DNA of 64,000 nucleotides from Enteractinococcus coprophilus (GTDB taxonomy: Bacteria > Actinomycetota > Actinomycetes > Actinomycetales > Micrococcaceae), in assembly GCF_006716305.1 (NCBI RefSeq), contig NZ_VFOU01000001.1, positions 310,001 through 374,000 on the forward strand, written 5' to 3'. Under the pieces are notes generated by a model. It saw only the letters and a list, made by a program, of their open reading frames with translations, was not told the DNA's origin and did no database searches. This document shows positions 17,840-26,132 of the stretch, piece after piece. The stretch's first letter is position 1. Each line of letters starts with the position of its first letter. The position numbers and the translations under genes were made by a program.

Positions 17840-19318
17840 CTAGAACGGGTACTGTGCGATCGAGGAGCGCACGGTTAGCCACTGGGTCTCAGTGAAGGCT
17901 TCGATATTGGCCTGTTGCCCGCCGAAACGCGATCCGGTACCGGATGCACCGACACCACCAAATGGGGCGTTGGCTTCGTCGCCGACGGTTTGTTCGTTGA
18001 TGTGGATCTTGCCGGATTCGATCTGATCTGCCAGATCCATTGCGGTACCGACATCCCCCAGGATGCCAACCGATAGGCCGTATTCTGAGTTGTTGACGAT
18101 GTCGGCGGCTTCTTCAATGGTCGCAAACGACATGACCGGGGCTACCGGACCAAAGATCTCATCGGCCCAGGCGGTGTTGTCTACCGTGACGTTCGACAGC
18201 ACAGTTGGCGAGTAGAACAGGTCCTCGTACTGGCCACCAGCCTCGAGCGTGGCTCCCTGGGTCTGGGCTTTTTCAACGATCGCGTGGATGTTATCACGCT
18301 GGCCTTCATCAATGATAGGACCAAGTGCGACAGCCTCAGTGGCGGGGTCACCAATCGGTAGGTTCTTTGCTTTTTCGGCCAGTTTGGCAACGTATTCGTC
18401 AACTAATGATTCGTGGACCAGATGGCGTCCGGCGGTCATGCAGATCTGGCCCTGGTGCATGAACGCACCAAATGCCCCAGCGGATGCCGCAGCATTCAGA
18501 TCGGCACCCGGTAGGACAACCAGCGCGTTGTTGCCACCGAGTTCGAGGTGGGCGCGTTTCAGGTTCCGACTGGCGGCCTCTCCCACCTTGCGGCCGGCTG
18601 CGGTAGAACCGGTAAACGACACCACACGAACTTCCGGTGCTTCGGTCATGGCCGCACCGGTATCGCCACCGCCCGGCAGCAGGTGCAAAACGCCTTCAGG
18701 TAGCCCTGCTTCTTCCAAGACGCGCGCGATCATCAGACCACCGGTCACCGGAGTGCGTGGGTCGGGCTTCAACAGCACGGTGTTGCCCAATGCCAAAGCC
18801 GGAACAACCGAGCGGATCGACAGGATCAGTGGGAAGTTGAACGGCGAAATCACCGCAACAACACCTGCCGGACGACGACGCGCAAACGACCAGCGCGGTT
18901 CATCCGAGGTCAATACATCACCCTGCGGTGCGGTGCACAGCGCTGCAGCTTCGTAGCATTCCTGGGCGGCCACGTGCAGTTCCAGATCAGCTTTCGGTGG
19001 GATCGCCCCGGTCTCTTTCATGATCCAGGACTGGAGTTCTTCGGCGTGCTGTTCAAACAGGAGACCGGCTTTGCGCAGGATTGCGGCACGCTGGGTCGGG
19101 ACCATCCTGGCCCATTCTTTCTGGGCAGCCGCCGCACTCTTGGCTGCTGCTTCGACGTCGTCGGGACTTGCGGACCCAATGGTGCCAAGGGTGTCGCCGG
19201 TTGCTGGTTCAATGATCGTGATGTCTTCGCCGGTGCCGGATTTCCAACCGCCGGACAGGATGTTATTGTGCCAGCGTGGATCGGCCAGCAACTGATTTTG
19301 TTCATGGGTTAGCGTCAT
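17840..19318 (-). CDS. Aldehyde dehydrogenase, benzaldehyde-dehydrogenase-like
   Basis: The 492-aa NAD(P)-dependent enzyme has catalytic Cys293 in GQICMTAGR, Glu259 in HLELGGNN, Asn161 in SPFNFPL, and EIFGPV near residue 390. The pattern SPFNFPLILSIRSVVPALAL resembles benzaldehyde/vanillin dehydrogenases, so an aromatic aldehyde is the likely substrate. AGAAAGAGA precedes the ATG. About 200 bp upstream are a GntR-type half-site (19519-19528) and a 7-bp-arm palindrome (19424-19442). A candidate -10 TAGGGT lies near 19350 on the minus strand. It may belong to the neighbouring catabolic regulon. Confidence 0.85.
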   Translation of the reverse strand: MTLTHEQNQLLADPRWHNNILSGGWKSGTGEDITIIEPATGDTLGTIGSASPDDVEAAAKSAAAAQKEWARMVPTQRAAILRKAGLLFEQHAEELQSWIMKETGAIPPKADLELHVAAQECYEAAALCTAPQGDVLTSDEPRWSFARRRPAGVVAVISPFNFPLILSIRSVVPALALGNTVLLKPDPRTPVTGGLMIARVLEEAGLPEGVLHLLPGGGDTGAAMTEAPEVRVVSFTGSTAAGRKVGEAASRNLKRAHLELGGNNALVVLPGADLNAAASAGAFGAFMHQGQICMTAGRHLVHESLVDEYVAKLAEKAKNLPIGDPATEAVALGPIIDEGQRDNIHAIVEKAQTQGATLEAGGQYEDLFYSPTVLSNVTVDNTAWADEIFGPVAPVMSFATIEEAADIVNNSEYGLSVGILGDVGTAMDLADQIESGKIHINEQTVGDEANAPFGGVGASGTGSRFGGQQANIEAFTETQWLTVRSSIAQYPF

Positions 19319-19423
19319 GTCGATCTCTTTCTCTTGTCAGGTCTTTCACACAACCCTAGTCAGTCTGATCGATTCACGACATTGATCGGAGACCCCGACT
19401 GAAATTCTTCCAGAGCTCGGCGC

Positions 19424-19442
19424 CTGAACTACTCAAGTTCAG
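19424..19442. promoter_or_regulatory. Palindrome upstream of the aldehyde dehydrogenase
   Basis: CTGAACT-actca-AGTTCAG has perfect 7-bp arms and lies about 105 bp before the start codon of the minus-strand aldehyde dehydrogenase. It is a candidate operator for an unidentified regulator. Confidence 0.4.
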
Positions 19443-19518
19443 ACATCTGACTACGGTGAATCAGGAGTGCTCTTTGACCAACCTCGCGCTGCAGACGTTG
19501 ATGAGCCACTCAACTTCC

Positions 19519-19528
19519 TTGCATACAA
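19519..19528. promoter_or_regulatory. Orphan copy of the GntR operator core
   Basis: TTGCATACAA matches the core present at the gntR start codon. Unlike the other three sites, it has no matching -10 box at 7 nt on either strand, and the ATG inside its minus-strand copy opens only a four-codon frame. It lies between the divergent aldehyde dehydrogenase and permease genes. Confidence 0.5.
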
Positions 19529-19593
19529 CACGTCCTGATTTTCGCACCACAGGCAATATCGATGGCGCAATATCCTGCGATTTATCACCCCTC

Positions 19594-19641
19594 TTGACCG
19601 GACACCTCAAGTGTGACTAGAGTCTCATGCATGCAAGAGCA
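19594..19641 (+). promoter_or_regulatory. Leaderless promoter and GntR operator of the NCS1 permease gene
   Basis: The -35 TTGACC (19594-19599), an 18-nt spacer, the -10 TAGAGT (19618-19623) and a further 7 nt lead straight to the ATG at 19631. The palindrome GTCTCATGCATGCAAGAGC (19622-19640) covers the -10 end and start codon. Spacing is identical to the promoters of the flavin reductase and gntR genes. The transcript should start at the A of ATG. Confidence 0.8.
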
Positions 19642-21055
19642 AGGAATAGAAGTGGTGGATATCACGCCCAAAGCTGTCTACGGAAGCTCGCTCAGCTCTG
19701 CTGAGCCTTATGGAACCGAGGAGATACCCGCAAGCGAGCGTCATGGAAACGCCCGCCAACAATTTACACTGTGGTTTGCTGCAAACATGGTACTTGCCGT
19801 CCTAGTCTCCGGGTTTTTCTCTGCCTCATTCGGGCTGACGGTATTACAAGGCCTCTCGGCAGTGGCTGTGGGCTCTGCGCTGGGGGCAGTACTCATGGGT
19901 CTCCTTGCGGGGATCGGCGCAAAATTTGGAGTTGCACAACAGGTGCAAGGCCGCGGCCCGATGGGCTATCACGCTAATGCAGTTCCGGTAACCTTGCTGA
20001 CCGTGGTTTCCGCTTTGGGATGGACAGCAGTCAATACAGTCTTTGCCGTTTTAGCGCTGCAAACACTAGTAGACGTACCGTTCTGGCTGGGCGCAGTAGT
20101 GATCTACTCTCTGCAAGCCGTTACGGCAGTTTGGGGATATAACCTCGTACACCTCATCAATAAGATTGCCACCGTCGTGCTGGCGGTGCTGTTTGCAGTG
20201 ATCTCCGTCATCTCGGTCAATAACGTCGAGCTCAATTTAAGTTCGGTTCCAGCAGGAGATTTCGGCGACGGTTCATTCGCATCCTGGGCCGTATTTGCTG
20301 GCTTCTTTTTCGCGTACGTTTTGACGTGGACTCCTTTTGCTTCCGATTTCTCTCGCTATTTACCGGCCTCGGTTTCACACACGAAAATCACCATGTTTAC
20401 GGCAGCTGGAAGTTTTTTCTCGATGGCTTGGTTAGGCAGTATCGGTGTCCTTGTTTCAAGCTTCGCTGCAGATCTGGGAGCTGTTGAAGCACTCAGCGAA
20501 TTGACCGGCTCGTGGGCACCGGTAGCCATGATCACGGTGGTCCTGTCGACGATCCCGGTTTCCGCCATGAATCTCTACGGAGGGGCCCTTTCTTTACTGA
20601 CGATCGGGCTACCTATCAGCCGACCGGTCGGCGTCATCACGATGTCGGTTCTGAGCATCGGTATTGCGCTATGGATGCAGGGCGACCCATATGGCACGTT
20701 CTACGATTTCTTATCCGTGCTAGCTTATCTAGTGATGCCATTTTCTACGGTCTTGCTTCTAGACTATTACTTGCGGTCATCACGCAGCGGTCAGGCCGGG
20801 GTCGCAGAACTATTTGACCGTTCAAGAAAAATTGAATGGGGATTCATCGCATGGGCTATCGGTTGTGGTGCGTCAATGCTCTTTTGGAATACCGAGTTAT
20901 TTACCGGGCCTCTGGCGAATATCAGTTCAGCAGCTGGTGACATTGCATTTTTCATAGGCGGAATCGCATCTGCCATCAGTTATCTGATTTTCCGGAGCTT
21001 TAAACCACTGGCTGCTGGAACGGCATCACCACAAAAAACTCATCTACCCGGCTAA
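19631..21055 (+). CDS. NCS1-family cytosine/purine-type permease
   Basis: The 474-aa protein begins MQEQGIEVVDITPKAVYG and has about 12 hydrophobic segments. The N-terminal FTLWFAANMVLAVLVSGFFS and GRGPMGYHANAVPVTLLTVV match the NCS1 nucleobase:cation symporter pattern. I place the start at 19631 because it follows a leaderless promoter; the in-frame GTG at 19613 lies within the promoter. It is likely the uptake system for the compound degraded by the neighbouring regulon, probably a nucleobase-like or hydantoin-like ring, which is inference from the family. The isochorismatase-like hydrolase follows 33 nt downstream. Confidence 0.88.
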   Translation: MQEQGIEVVDITPKAVYGSSLSSAEPYGTEEIPASERHGNARQQFTLWFAANMVLAVLVSGFFSASFGLTVLQGLSAVAVGSALGAVLMGLLAGIGAKFGVAQQVQGRGPMGYHANAVPVTLLTVVSALGWTAVNTVFAVLALQTLVDVPFWLGAVVIYSLQAVTAVWGYNLVHLINKIATVVLAVLFAVISVISVNNVELNLSSVPAGDFGDGSFASWAVFAGFFFAYVLTWTPFASDFSRYLPASVSHTKITMFTAAGSFFSMAWLGSIGVLVSSFAADLGAVEALSELTGSWAPVAMITVVLSTIPVSAMNLYGGALSLLTIGLPISRPVGVITMSVLSIGIALWMQGDPYGTFYDFLSVLAYLVMPFSTVLLLDYYLRSSRSGQAGVAELFDRSRKIEWGFIAWAIGCGASMLFWNTELFTGPLANISSAAGDIAFFIGGIASAISYLIFRSFKPLAAGTASPQKTHLPG

Positions 21056-21088
21056 GCCGCGGTCCACCAACTACACAGAAATACCCTT

Positions 21089-21658
21089 ATGACCATGTCA
21101 AAAAATTTCGAAGATTCTCTCCTCGTCATTATCGATATGCAAAGAGCCTTCCAGCTGCCTGAAGCCCAATGGGAGTGCGTCGGCTATGACGCCGCGGCCG
21201 AGAACATACGACAACTTAGAAAAAACCATCCAGGTCCAGCTGTCTGGACACAGTTTATTCGCGATCCAGCAGAAGACGGCGCATGGGCTCCCTACTACGA
21301 TCGTTGGGACCAATACAGGATCGAGCCAACGGACGCCCTGTGGCAACTCACCATGGAGCCCGCATCCGACGATATTTGTATCCAAGCATCGACGTTTGGT
21401 AAATGGCCAGGACAACTAGCTGATCTTGCTCAACCTTATGCTTCATTAACGATCGTTGGTGTTGCAACCGACTGTTGTGTTCTGAGTACTGTCCTTCCGG
21501 CCATCGATGCTGGCAAGCACGTGACAGTAGTAGCCGACGCTTGTGCCGGTGCAACCGAAGAAGCACACGAAGACACTTTGGAGTTATTGCGCTTATTAGA
21601 GCCGATGGTATCCGTAACTACAACTCAGAGTGCCCTAAATCACACTCCAGCTGCATAG
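21089..21658 (+). CDS. Isochorismatase-like cysteine amidohydrolase
   Basis: The 189-aa enzyme has the full cysteine-hydrolase triad: Asp16 in VIIDMQ, Lys105 in FGKWPG, and the Cys in VATDCCVLST (Cys129/130, the second most likely). The family includes nicotinamidases, N-carbamoylsarcosine hydrolases and RutB, which cleave amide or ureido bonds. It is co-directional with and close behind the permease, so it probably cleaves an amide in the same pathway. Another Met three codons in could be the true start. A strong terminator follows. Confidence 0.87.
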   Translation: MTMSKNFEDSLLVIIDMQRAFQLPEAQWECVGYDAAAENIRQLRKNHPGPAVWTQFIRDPAEDGAWAPYYDRWDQYRIEPTDALWQLTMEPASDDICIQASTFGKWPGQLADLAQPYASLTIVGVATDCCVLSTVLPAIDAGKHVTVVADACAGATEEAHEDTLELLRLLEPMVSVTTTQSALNHTPAA

Positions 21659-21688
21659 TCTATCATGATGATACTTCATGATCATGCG

Positions 21689-21731
21689 TATTCTTAGCTC
21701 GTTAGACTACGGCTGACGAGTTCAAGAATCC
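21689..21731 (+). other. Long imperfect hairpin before the terminator
   Basis: GCG-ATTCTT-CTCGT-AG pairs with CT-ACGAG-AAGAAT-CGC around an ACTACGG loop just upstream of the terminator. It has no T-run and is not a tRNA. It could protect the transcript end or be an older terminator. Confidence 0.4.
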
Positions 21732-21735
21732 GCAA

Positions 21736-21767
21736 AGCCCACCGGCCTGGTCGCCGGTGGGCTTTTG
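21736..21767 (+). terminator. Rho-independent terminator after the permease/amidase pair
   Basis: AGCCCACCGGC pairs perfectly with GCCGGTGGGCT across a 6-nt loop and is followed by TTTTGTGTTTT. It ends the permease-amidase transcript. Confidence 0.9.
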
Positions 21768-22373
21768 TGTTTTGGGTCCACTCTGCCTAACGAGCTTAAC
21801 TGCTGGGGCGCAATCATGAATGGTCGTCATGTTCGTAACATGTTCTCACAGGAAGGTCTCTGACGGTCCGAGACTATCAGTCTAGCGACAGAGTAGCGGT
21901 TGGTAACAACGATTTTTCACACTCGAACTTGCCGGAATCATGGTATTTGCCATCTTGCGCTGGCATCAACGATAGTGTCGGGCCTGTTCCTGTCCTGCAT
22001 CTGCCACCACCCCGTTATGCCTTGTTCTATGACGCCAGTATCAGCATCGATATAGCACAGTGCACAGCAGGCCAAGCCGCGTTAGATGCGGCTGCAGGCC
22101 ACGAACTCGTTAAACGCTACGATAGCCACCTTTGCAGCTGACAACAGCGGTATTCGACCGCTGTGGGCGACGACGATGTGCAATTCTTGGCGATCGTGCT
22201 GACAGTGACAGGCCCTGGATCTCAGTCGCACCGTCACCGGCCTCCAGTACTGCAATTATTCACAGTACTGCAATTATTCAACCCATCAAGTTGCAGCAGC
22301 CCCGGTTACCCATATCCCTGCTATCTGATCATCAGACATCCGAGCAGCAGACCGACGCCAGGCAGAGCATTAA
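21768..22373. other. Gene-poor stretch with an 18-bp tandem repeat
   Basis: About 600 bp hold only small frames without ribosome sites. CAGTACTGCAATTATTCA occurs twice back to back at 22245-22280. Base composition is less regular than in the genes; this may be decayed coding DNA, but no family is recognisable. Confidence 0.5.
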
Positions 22374-22420
22374 AACCAGCAACCGGTAGACACCGTCCTG
22401 GTGCTCACCGGCTGCTGGTT
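22374..22420. terminator. Hairpin terminator downstream of the BCCT gene
   Basis: AACCAGCAACCGGT pairs with ACCGGCTGCTGGTT with one mismatch across a loop of about 19 nt. It sits about 36 nt beyond the minus-strand transporter stop. Confidence 0.65.
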
Positions 22421-22456
22421 ATACGTTGACCGTTATGTGCTGGACAAGTCGACTGA

Positions 22457-24415
22457 TCAACCTTGAGATTCCGTGTTGTCTTGTCCATGAGGCTCGATTT
22501 CGTGGCCCGTCACGAGTTTCATCGTCCCGGTTTGAGCTTCTTCCTTATACCACTCCGTATACTTCGGATCCGAAGCGTCAACATCACTACCTGCACCACG
22601 TCCATCAGGCGAGTGCTTCACCGCGATTTCAAACTCATCACCGTGTGTTTCGATGCCCCGGATAACTGCATCTGACATCGCTTTTTGCGCGTATTCATAA
22701 CGAAGTCGTGCAGGGTCAGTCGTTAGATCTTTGAGGAAGGCTACCACCATCAAAATAAGGACCAAACTAAAAGGTAGCGCAATAAGATAGATCAAACTCT
22801 GCAAGCCAGAGAGCGCATCTTCGCCACCTGACAGCAGCATCACTATGGCAATGCCCAACATACACAGGCCCCAAAAGACGACCAAGCCCTTCTTCGGCGC
22901 TGGGTTGCCTCGTGATGTCATCATGCCCATCACAACGGATGCTGAATCGGCCGCTGTTATGAAGAAGATCGCTAGAACGCCAATAAGAATAAACGGCATG
23001 ATGTTATTAAAGGGAAGCGTATCAAAGAGATTGAAGAGCACTGCCTCAGGTGATGCATCGCCATCAAAACCTTCAACACCGTTAATCGAATGGATGATAG
23101 ACGATCCTCCGAACACGGTAAACGCTAAGATCAGAATCAACGTCGGTACACCCATGGTCACAAGGGCAAATTCTCGCAGCGTCCGTCCACGTGATATGCG
23201 AGCAATGAACATTCCAACAAATGGTGTCCAAGCGATCCACCAGGCCCAGTAAAACGCGGTCCACCAGGCTTGAAACTCTACGGTTTCTGGTCCCCATGAC
23301 AACGATTTACTCATCATCGCTAGATAGTTATCAAGGTAGTGCAGGATTCCGGAGGGAATGAGGTTTAACAAATACAGCGTAGGCCCGGTAAAGAAGGCGA
23401 AGAGCACAAGCCCAAGAGTCAGGGTGATATTGGTATTTGATAAATAGCGGATACCTCTTGTAACACCTGACACCGCACTAATGATAAATCCGGCACCCAA
23501 GATACTGATGATGACAATCAGAACGTTGTTGCCAATCGGACCGATACCACTGACAATAGTCACGCCCTGTCCGATTTGGATTGCAGATAATCCCAGGGTG
23601 GTTGCAGTACCGAAAAGTGTCGCAACAATCGCAAAAATATCGATAATTTTCCCAACAAACCCCTGCGTATGTTTTTTGCCCAGTAGTGTTTGAAAAATTG
23701 ATGAAATAAGAGTCGGACGACCACGACGGAAGGTGGCATACCCTAACGCTCCACCGACAAGCGCATACATGCTCCAAATGTGCAGACCCCAGTGATAGCT
23801 AGCCTGTGATACGCCCTGGTGGATTGCTTCTCGATTGATTTGTGACTCTGCTGCGGCGCCTTCTTGTAACGCGTTGATGGCCTCTTGCTGAGCTGCAATC
23901 GTATGCGGAGGAGGCGAGATAAAGTTTGCCAGGGGTTCCGAGGGACCATAGAAAAATAGTCCAACACCCAACCCTGCACCGAACATCATGGCAACCCACG
24001 AAAAACGAGAGAACTCGGGTTTCTCGTGGTCCTTGCCGAGCTTAATTTTGCCGTATTTACTGAATGCGACGTAGAGCATGACGAAAATACCCACCCCCAT
24101 AGCCAGGTTGAGTAACCAGCCCATGTTATTCATTGCCCAAGCGAAGGACACTCCAGCGACGGATGCTACCGACTCTGGGCTCAGGATGCCCCATAGTACA
24201 AAGCCAACGATGAGGGTACCTGTGACCGCAAATATTGTCTTGTCGATACCAAATTTACGATCTTTGTCGTCAATGCCCACGCCTGAGAGTAGGCCAGGGT
24301 GAATATCTTCGGGATAGACCCCTACCGGGAGCGCCGTTCGACCGGGCAGTCGTGTCTCAATAGGAGTTGTTTTCGCCCCCGAATTATCGACAGACGCAGA
24401 ATCTTCGGTTTTCAT
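22457..24415 (-). CDS. BCCT-family betaine/choline/carnitine transporter
   Basis: The 652-aa protein starts at 24415 because AAGGAG precedes this ATG; longer frames add only unsupported residues. After a polar N-terminus of about 65 residues it shows 12 hydrophobic segments. Characteristic are WGLHIWSMYALVGGALGYA and FYWAWWIAWTPFVGMFIARI, the latter being the BCCT substrate-site tryptophan box. The last 100 residues are a hydrophilic tail. It could import a quaternary-ammonium solute for osmoprotection or as substrate for the surrounding pathway. No GntR operator core is visible at its promoter, so regulation by that system is uncertain. Confidence 0.9.
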   Translation of the reverse strand: MKTEDSASVDNSGAKTTPIETRLPGRTALPVGVYPEDIHPGLLSGVGIDDKDRKFGIDKTIFAVTGTLIVGFVLWGILSPESVASVAGVSFAWAMNNMGWLLNLAMGVGIFVMLYVAFSKYGKIKLGKDHEKPEFSRFSWVAMMFGAGLGVGLFFYGPSEPLANFISPPPHTIAAQQEAINALQEGAAAESQINREAIHQGVSQASYHWGLHIWSMYALVGGALGYATFRRGRPTLISSIFQTLLGKKHTQGFVGKIIDIFAIVATLFGTATTLGLSAIQIGQGVTIVSGIGPIGNNVLIVIISILGAGFIISAVSGVTRGIRYLSNTNITLTLGLVLFAFFTGPTLYLLNLIPSGILHYLDNYLAMMSKSLSWGPETVEFQAWWTAFYWAWWIAWTPFVGMFIARISRGRTLREFALVTMGVPTLILILAFTVFGGSSIIHSINGVEGFDGDASPEAVLFNLFDTLPFNNIMPFILIGVLAIFFITAADSASVVMGMMTSRGNPAPKKGLVVFWGLCMLGIAIVMLLSGGEDALSGLQSLIYLIALPFSLVLILMVVAFLKDLTTDPARLRYEYAQKAMSDAVIRGIETHGDEFEIAVKHSPDGRGAGSDVDASDPKYTEWYKEEAQTGTMKLVTGHEIEPHGQDNTESQG

Positions 24416-24787
24416 GACTAGCTCCTTGCAGTAAGCAGGCTCAAAGCAGCAACGTTGCGGATAAAGCTGCGGGTTCTTCACCGAACTTCAAGCCGTGGTT
24501 TGCTCAAAGAAATGGTGAAATGGATTTTCAGTGCGCATTGGTCAATTGCTACAGCTAACATCGTTACAGCACAGCTAACCAAATCAAAAGTGTTGCCCAG
24601 AGGTGTAGTGTTTCCGCCCTGCAACACACATTCAGATGTTCGAGGGGACCCAGCCGTGCAGAGATGGTAGCGGAGACTCACAAGGTCCGCTGGAATCTAT
24701 TGGGAAGCACGCTTTATACTTGGTGTTACCTTCAGCGAATCGCTTCCCTAGAAATATGTAGTTGGAACGTTCGTCCCGTTCTACCCA
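24416..24787. promoter_or_regulatory. Upstream region of the BCCT gene
   Basis: About 370 bp without a gene, carrying the minus-strand promoter of the transporter. A TTGACC with a weak A/T-rich -10 at 18-nt spacing occurs near 24525-24555, but I cannot assign it firmly. No TTGCAT(A/G)CAA site is present. Confidence 0.35.
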
Positions 24788-24827
24788 TGAGGGGCAGCAA
24801 AAAATGACTATGTCATGCTACCCCTCA
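24788..24827 (-). terminator. Hairpin terminator after the LLM monooxygenase operon
   Basis: TGAGGGG-AGCA pairs with TGCT-CCCCTCA across a loop of about 16 nt, only 9 nt after the operon's last stop codon. The stem has one mismatch. Confidence 0.65.
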
Positions 24828-24836
24828 CGTCGAATG

Positions 24837-25898
24837 TTATACAACTTTGCTTTTGTCGAATGCGGGTACAACGTGCTCGATAAAGAGTTCCAAGGACGCG
24901 CGCTTTTCCTCGTGAGTCATCGAGTTGTCGATCCAGTAGCCGAATTCGTCAATGCCCATTTCCTCATAGGTTTTCAACCGAGCGATCACTTCTTCCGGTG
25001 TGCCGATCATGGCTGCTTTACGCAAGGACTCTGGAAGCATTGCCGAGCCTTCCGCAAAATCTTCGACTGGCTTCGGATCCAGGAATCCATTGGTCGGGGT
25101 TGTGTCATTGGAGCCCCAGGCAACGAAGGTTCGGAAATATTTGCTGATTGCCTCTGCCCCCTTGCGCCAGCCTTCAGGTTCAGATTCTGGATGCAGATAA
25201 GTATGACGAAGAACCATCAGTTCAGGGTCATGGGTTGCCTGTGGGTTATTTGCCACGGCACCGTCGAACTTACGTTTCAGATCAACAACTTCGTCATCAT
25301 CATTCATCAACGGAGTGACCATGATATTACAACCATTAGCGATTGCGAAATCATGTGTATTGGGGTCGCGCGCGGCAATCCACATCGGTGGATTAGGTTG
25401 TTGAATCGGTTTAGGGACCGAAGTTGCGGTGGGAAATTCCCAATGCTCACCGTCATGAGCATAGTCACCCTCCCACAATCGTTGAATCGCTGGCACGAGT
25501 TCACGCAAATAACTTCCGCCGTCTGAAGAGGCCAGACCGGGTGCCATGCGATCAAATTCAAATTGGTAAGCACCACGAGCTAAACCGACTTCCATGCGCC
25601 CGTTTGAGATGACATCGAGCAGCGCGCACTCGCCCGCGGCACGGATTGGATTCCAAAAAGGAGCGATCACAGTGCCAGCACCTAACCGGATTTTTGATGT
25701 CTTGCCGGCCAGGTAGGCTAGTTGCACCAGTGGATTAGGCGATGCGGTAAATTCCATCGAGTGGTGCTCCCCGATCCAAACAGTCGAAAAGCCGCCCTCT
25801 TCAGCGAGCAGGGTTAGGTCAGTCAAGTTCTGGAACGCCTGTTCATAGCTAACAGACTCGTCCCAACGCTCCATGTGTGCAAATAACGAAAAGCGCAT
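24837..25898 (-). CDS. LLM-class flavin-dependent monooxygenase
   Basis: The 353-aa protein starts MRFSLFAHMERWDESVSYEQ after AAGGAAG and is a TIM-barrel luciferase-like oxygenase. It shows FSTVWIGEHHSMEFTASPNP and the FMN-binding-like segments RLGAGTVIAPFWNPIRAAGE and GRMEVGLARGAYQFEFDRM. LLM enzymes use reduced FMN and oxygen; RutA and the pyridine monooxygenase PyrA open N-heterocyclic rings this way. It closes the gntR operon and needs a reductase, which the divergent SnoaL-flavin reductase fusion can provide. The substrate is inferred, not shown. Confidence 0.88.
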   Translation of the reverse strand: MRFSLFAHMERWDESVSYEQAFQNLTDLTLLAEEGGFSTVWIGEHHSMEFTASPNPLVQLAYLAGKTSKIRLGAGTVIAPFWNPIRAAGECALLDVISNGRMEVGLARGAYQFEFDRMAPGLASSDGGSYLRELVPAIQRLWEGDYAHDGEHWEFPTATSVPKPIQQPNPPMWIAARDPNTHDFAIANGCNIMVTPLMNDDDEVVDLKRKFDGAVANNPQATHDPELMVLRHTYLHPESEPEGWRKGAEAISKYFRTFVAWGSNDTTPTNGFLDPKPVEDFAEGSAMLPESLRKAAMIGTPEEVIARLKTYEEMGIDEFGYWIDNSMTHEEKRASLELFIEHVVPAFDKSKVV

Positions 25899-25931
25899 AG
25901 TGTACTTCCTTACCAGATTCAATGCGGTGTA

Positions 25932-26129
25932 TTACTGAGAGTTGTTTCTTTCGTCAATGGTGGTATTAGTGCGCGACCACAGGTGTGTATCGACTTCACG
26001 AACGATGACGGTGATGTTTTCTGGCGCAGCCTTCACAGTGTTTTCAGCTGCTTGGTGCACTTGGTCGATCAAAGCCCGAAGTTGTTCAGGCGTCCGACCC
26101 TTGGCGATGGAAATATCAATGAGTGGCAT
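25932..26129 (-). CDS. 4-oxalocrotonate tautomerase family protein
   Basis: The 65-aa protein begins MPLIDISIAKGRTPEQLRAL. Removal of Met exposes Pro1, the catalytic base, and the Arg of GRTPEQ is at the usual Arg11 position. NITVIVREVDTHLWSRT holds the second active-site region. Such proteins isomerise enol/keto forms of unsaturated acids or act on related substrates. It lies 4 nt after the aldehyde dehydrogenase and before the LLM oxygenase in the operon. Confidence 0.88.
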   Translation of the reverse strand: MPLIDISIAKGRTPEQLRALIDQVHQAAENTVKAAPENITVIVREVDTHLWSRTNTTIDERNNSQ

Positions 26130-26132
26130 GTG

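Noticed and set aside
19613-19630. GTG start of the NCS1 permease and the matching GTG start of the flavin reductase at 30327
   Set aside because: These codons lie in the promoter between -35 and -10 and would require transcription from much farther upstream; the ATGs at 19631 and 30345 are spaced exactly for leaderless start.
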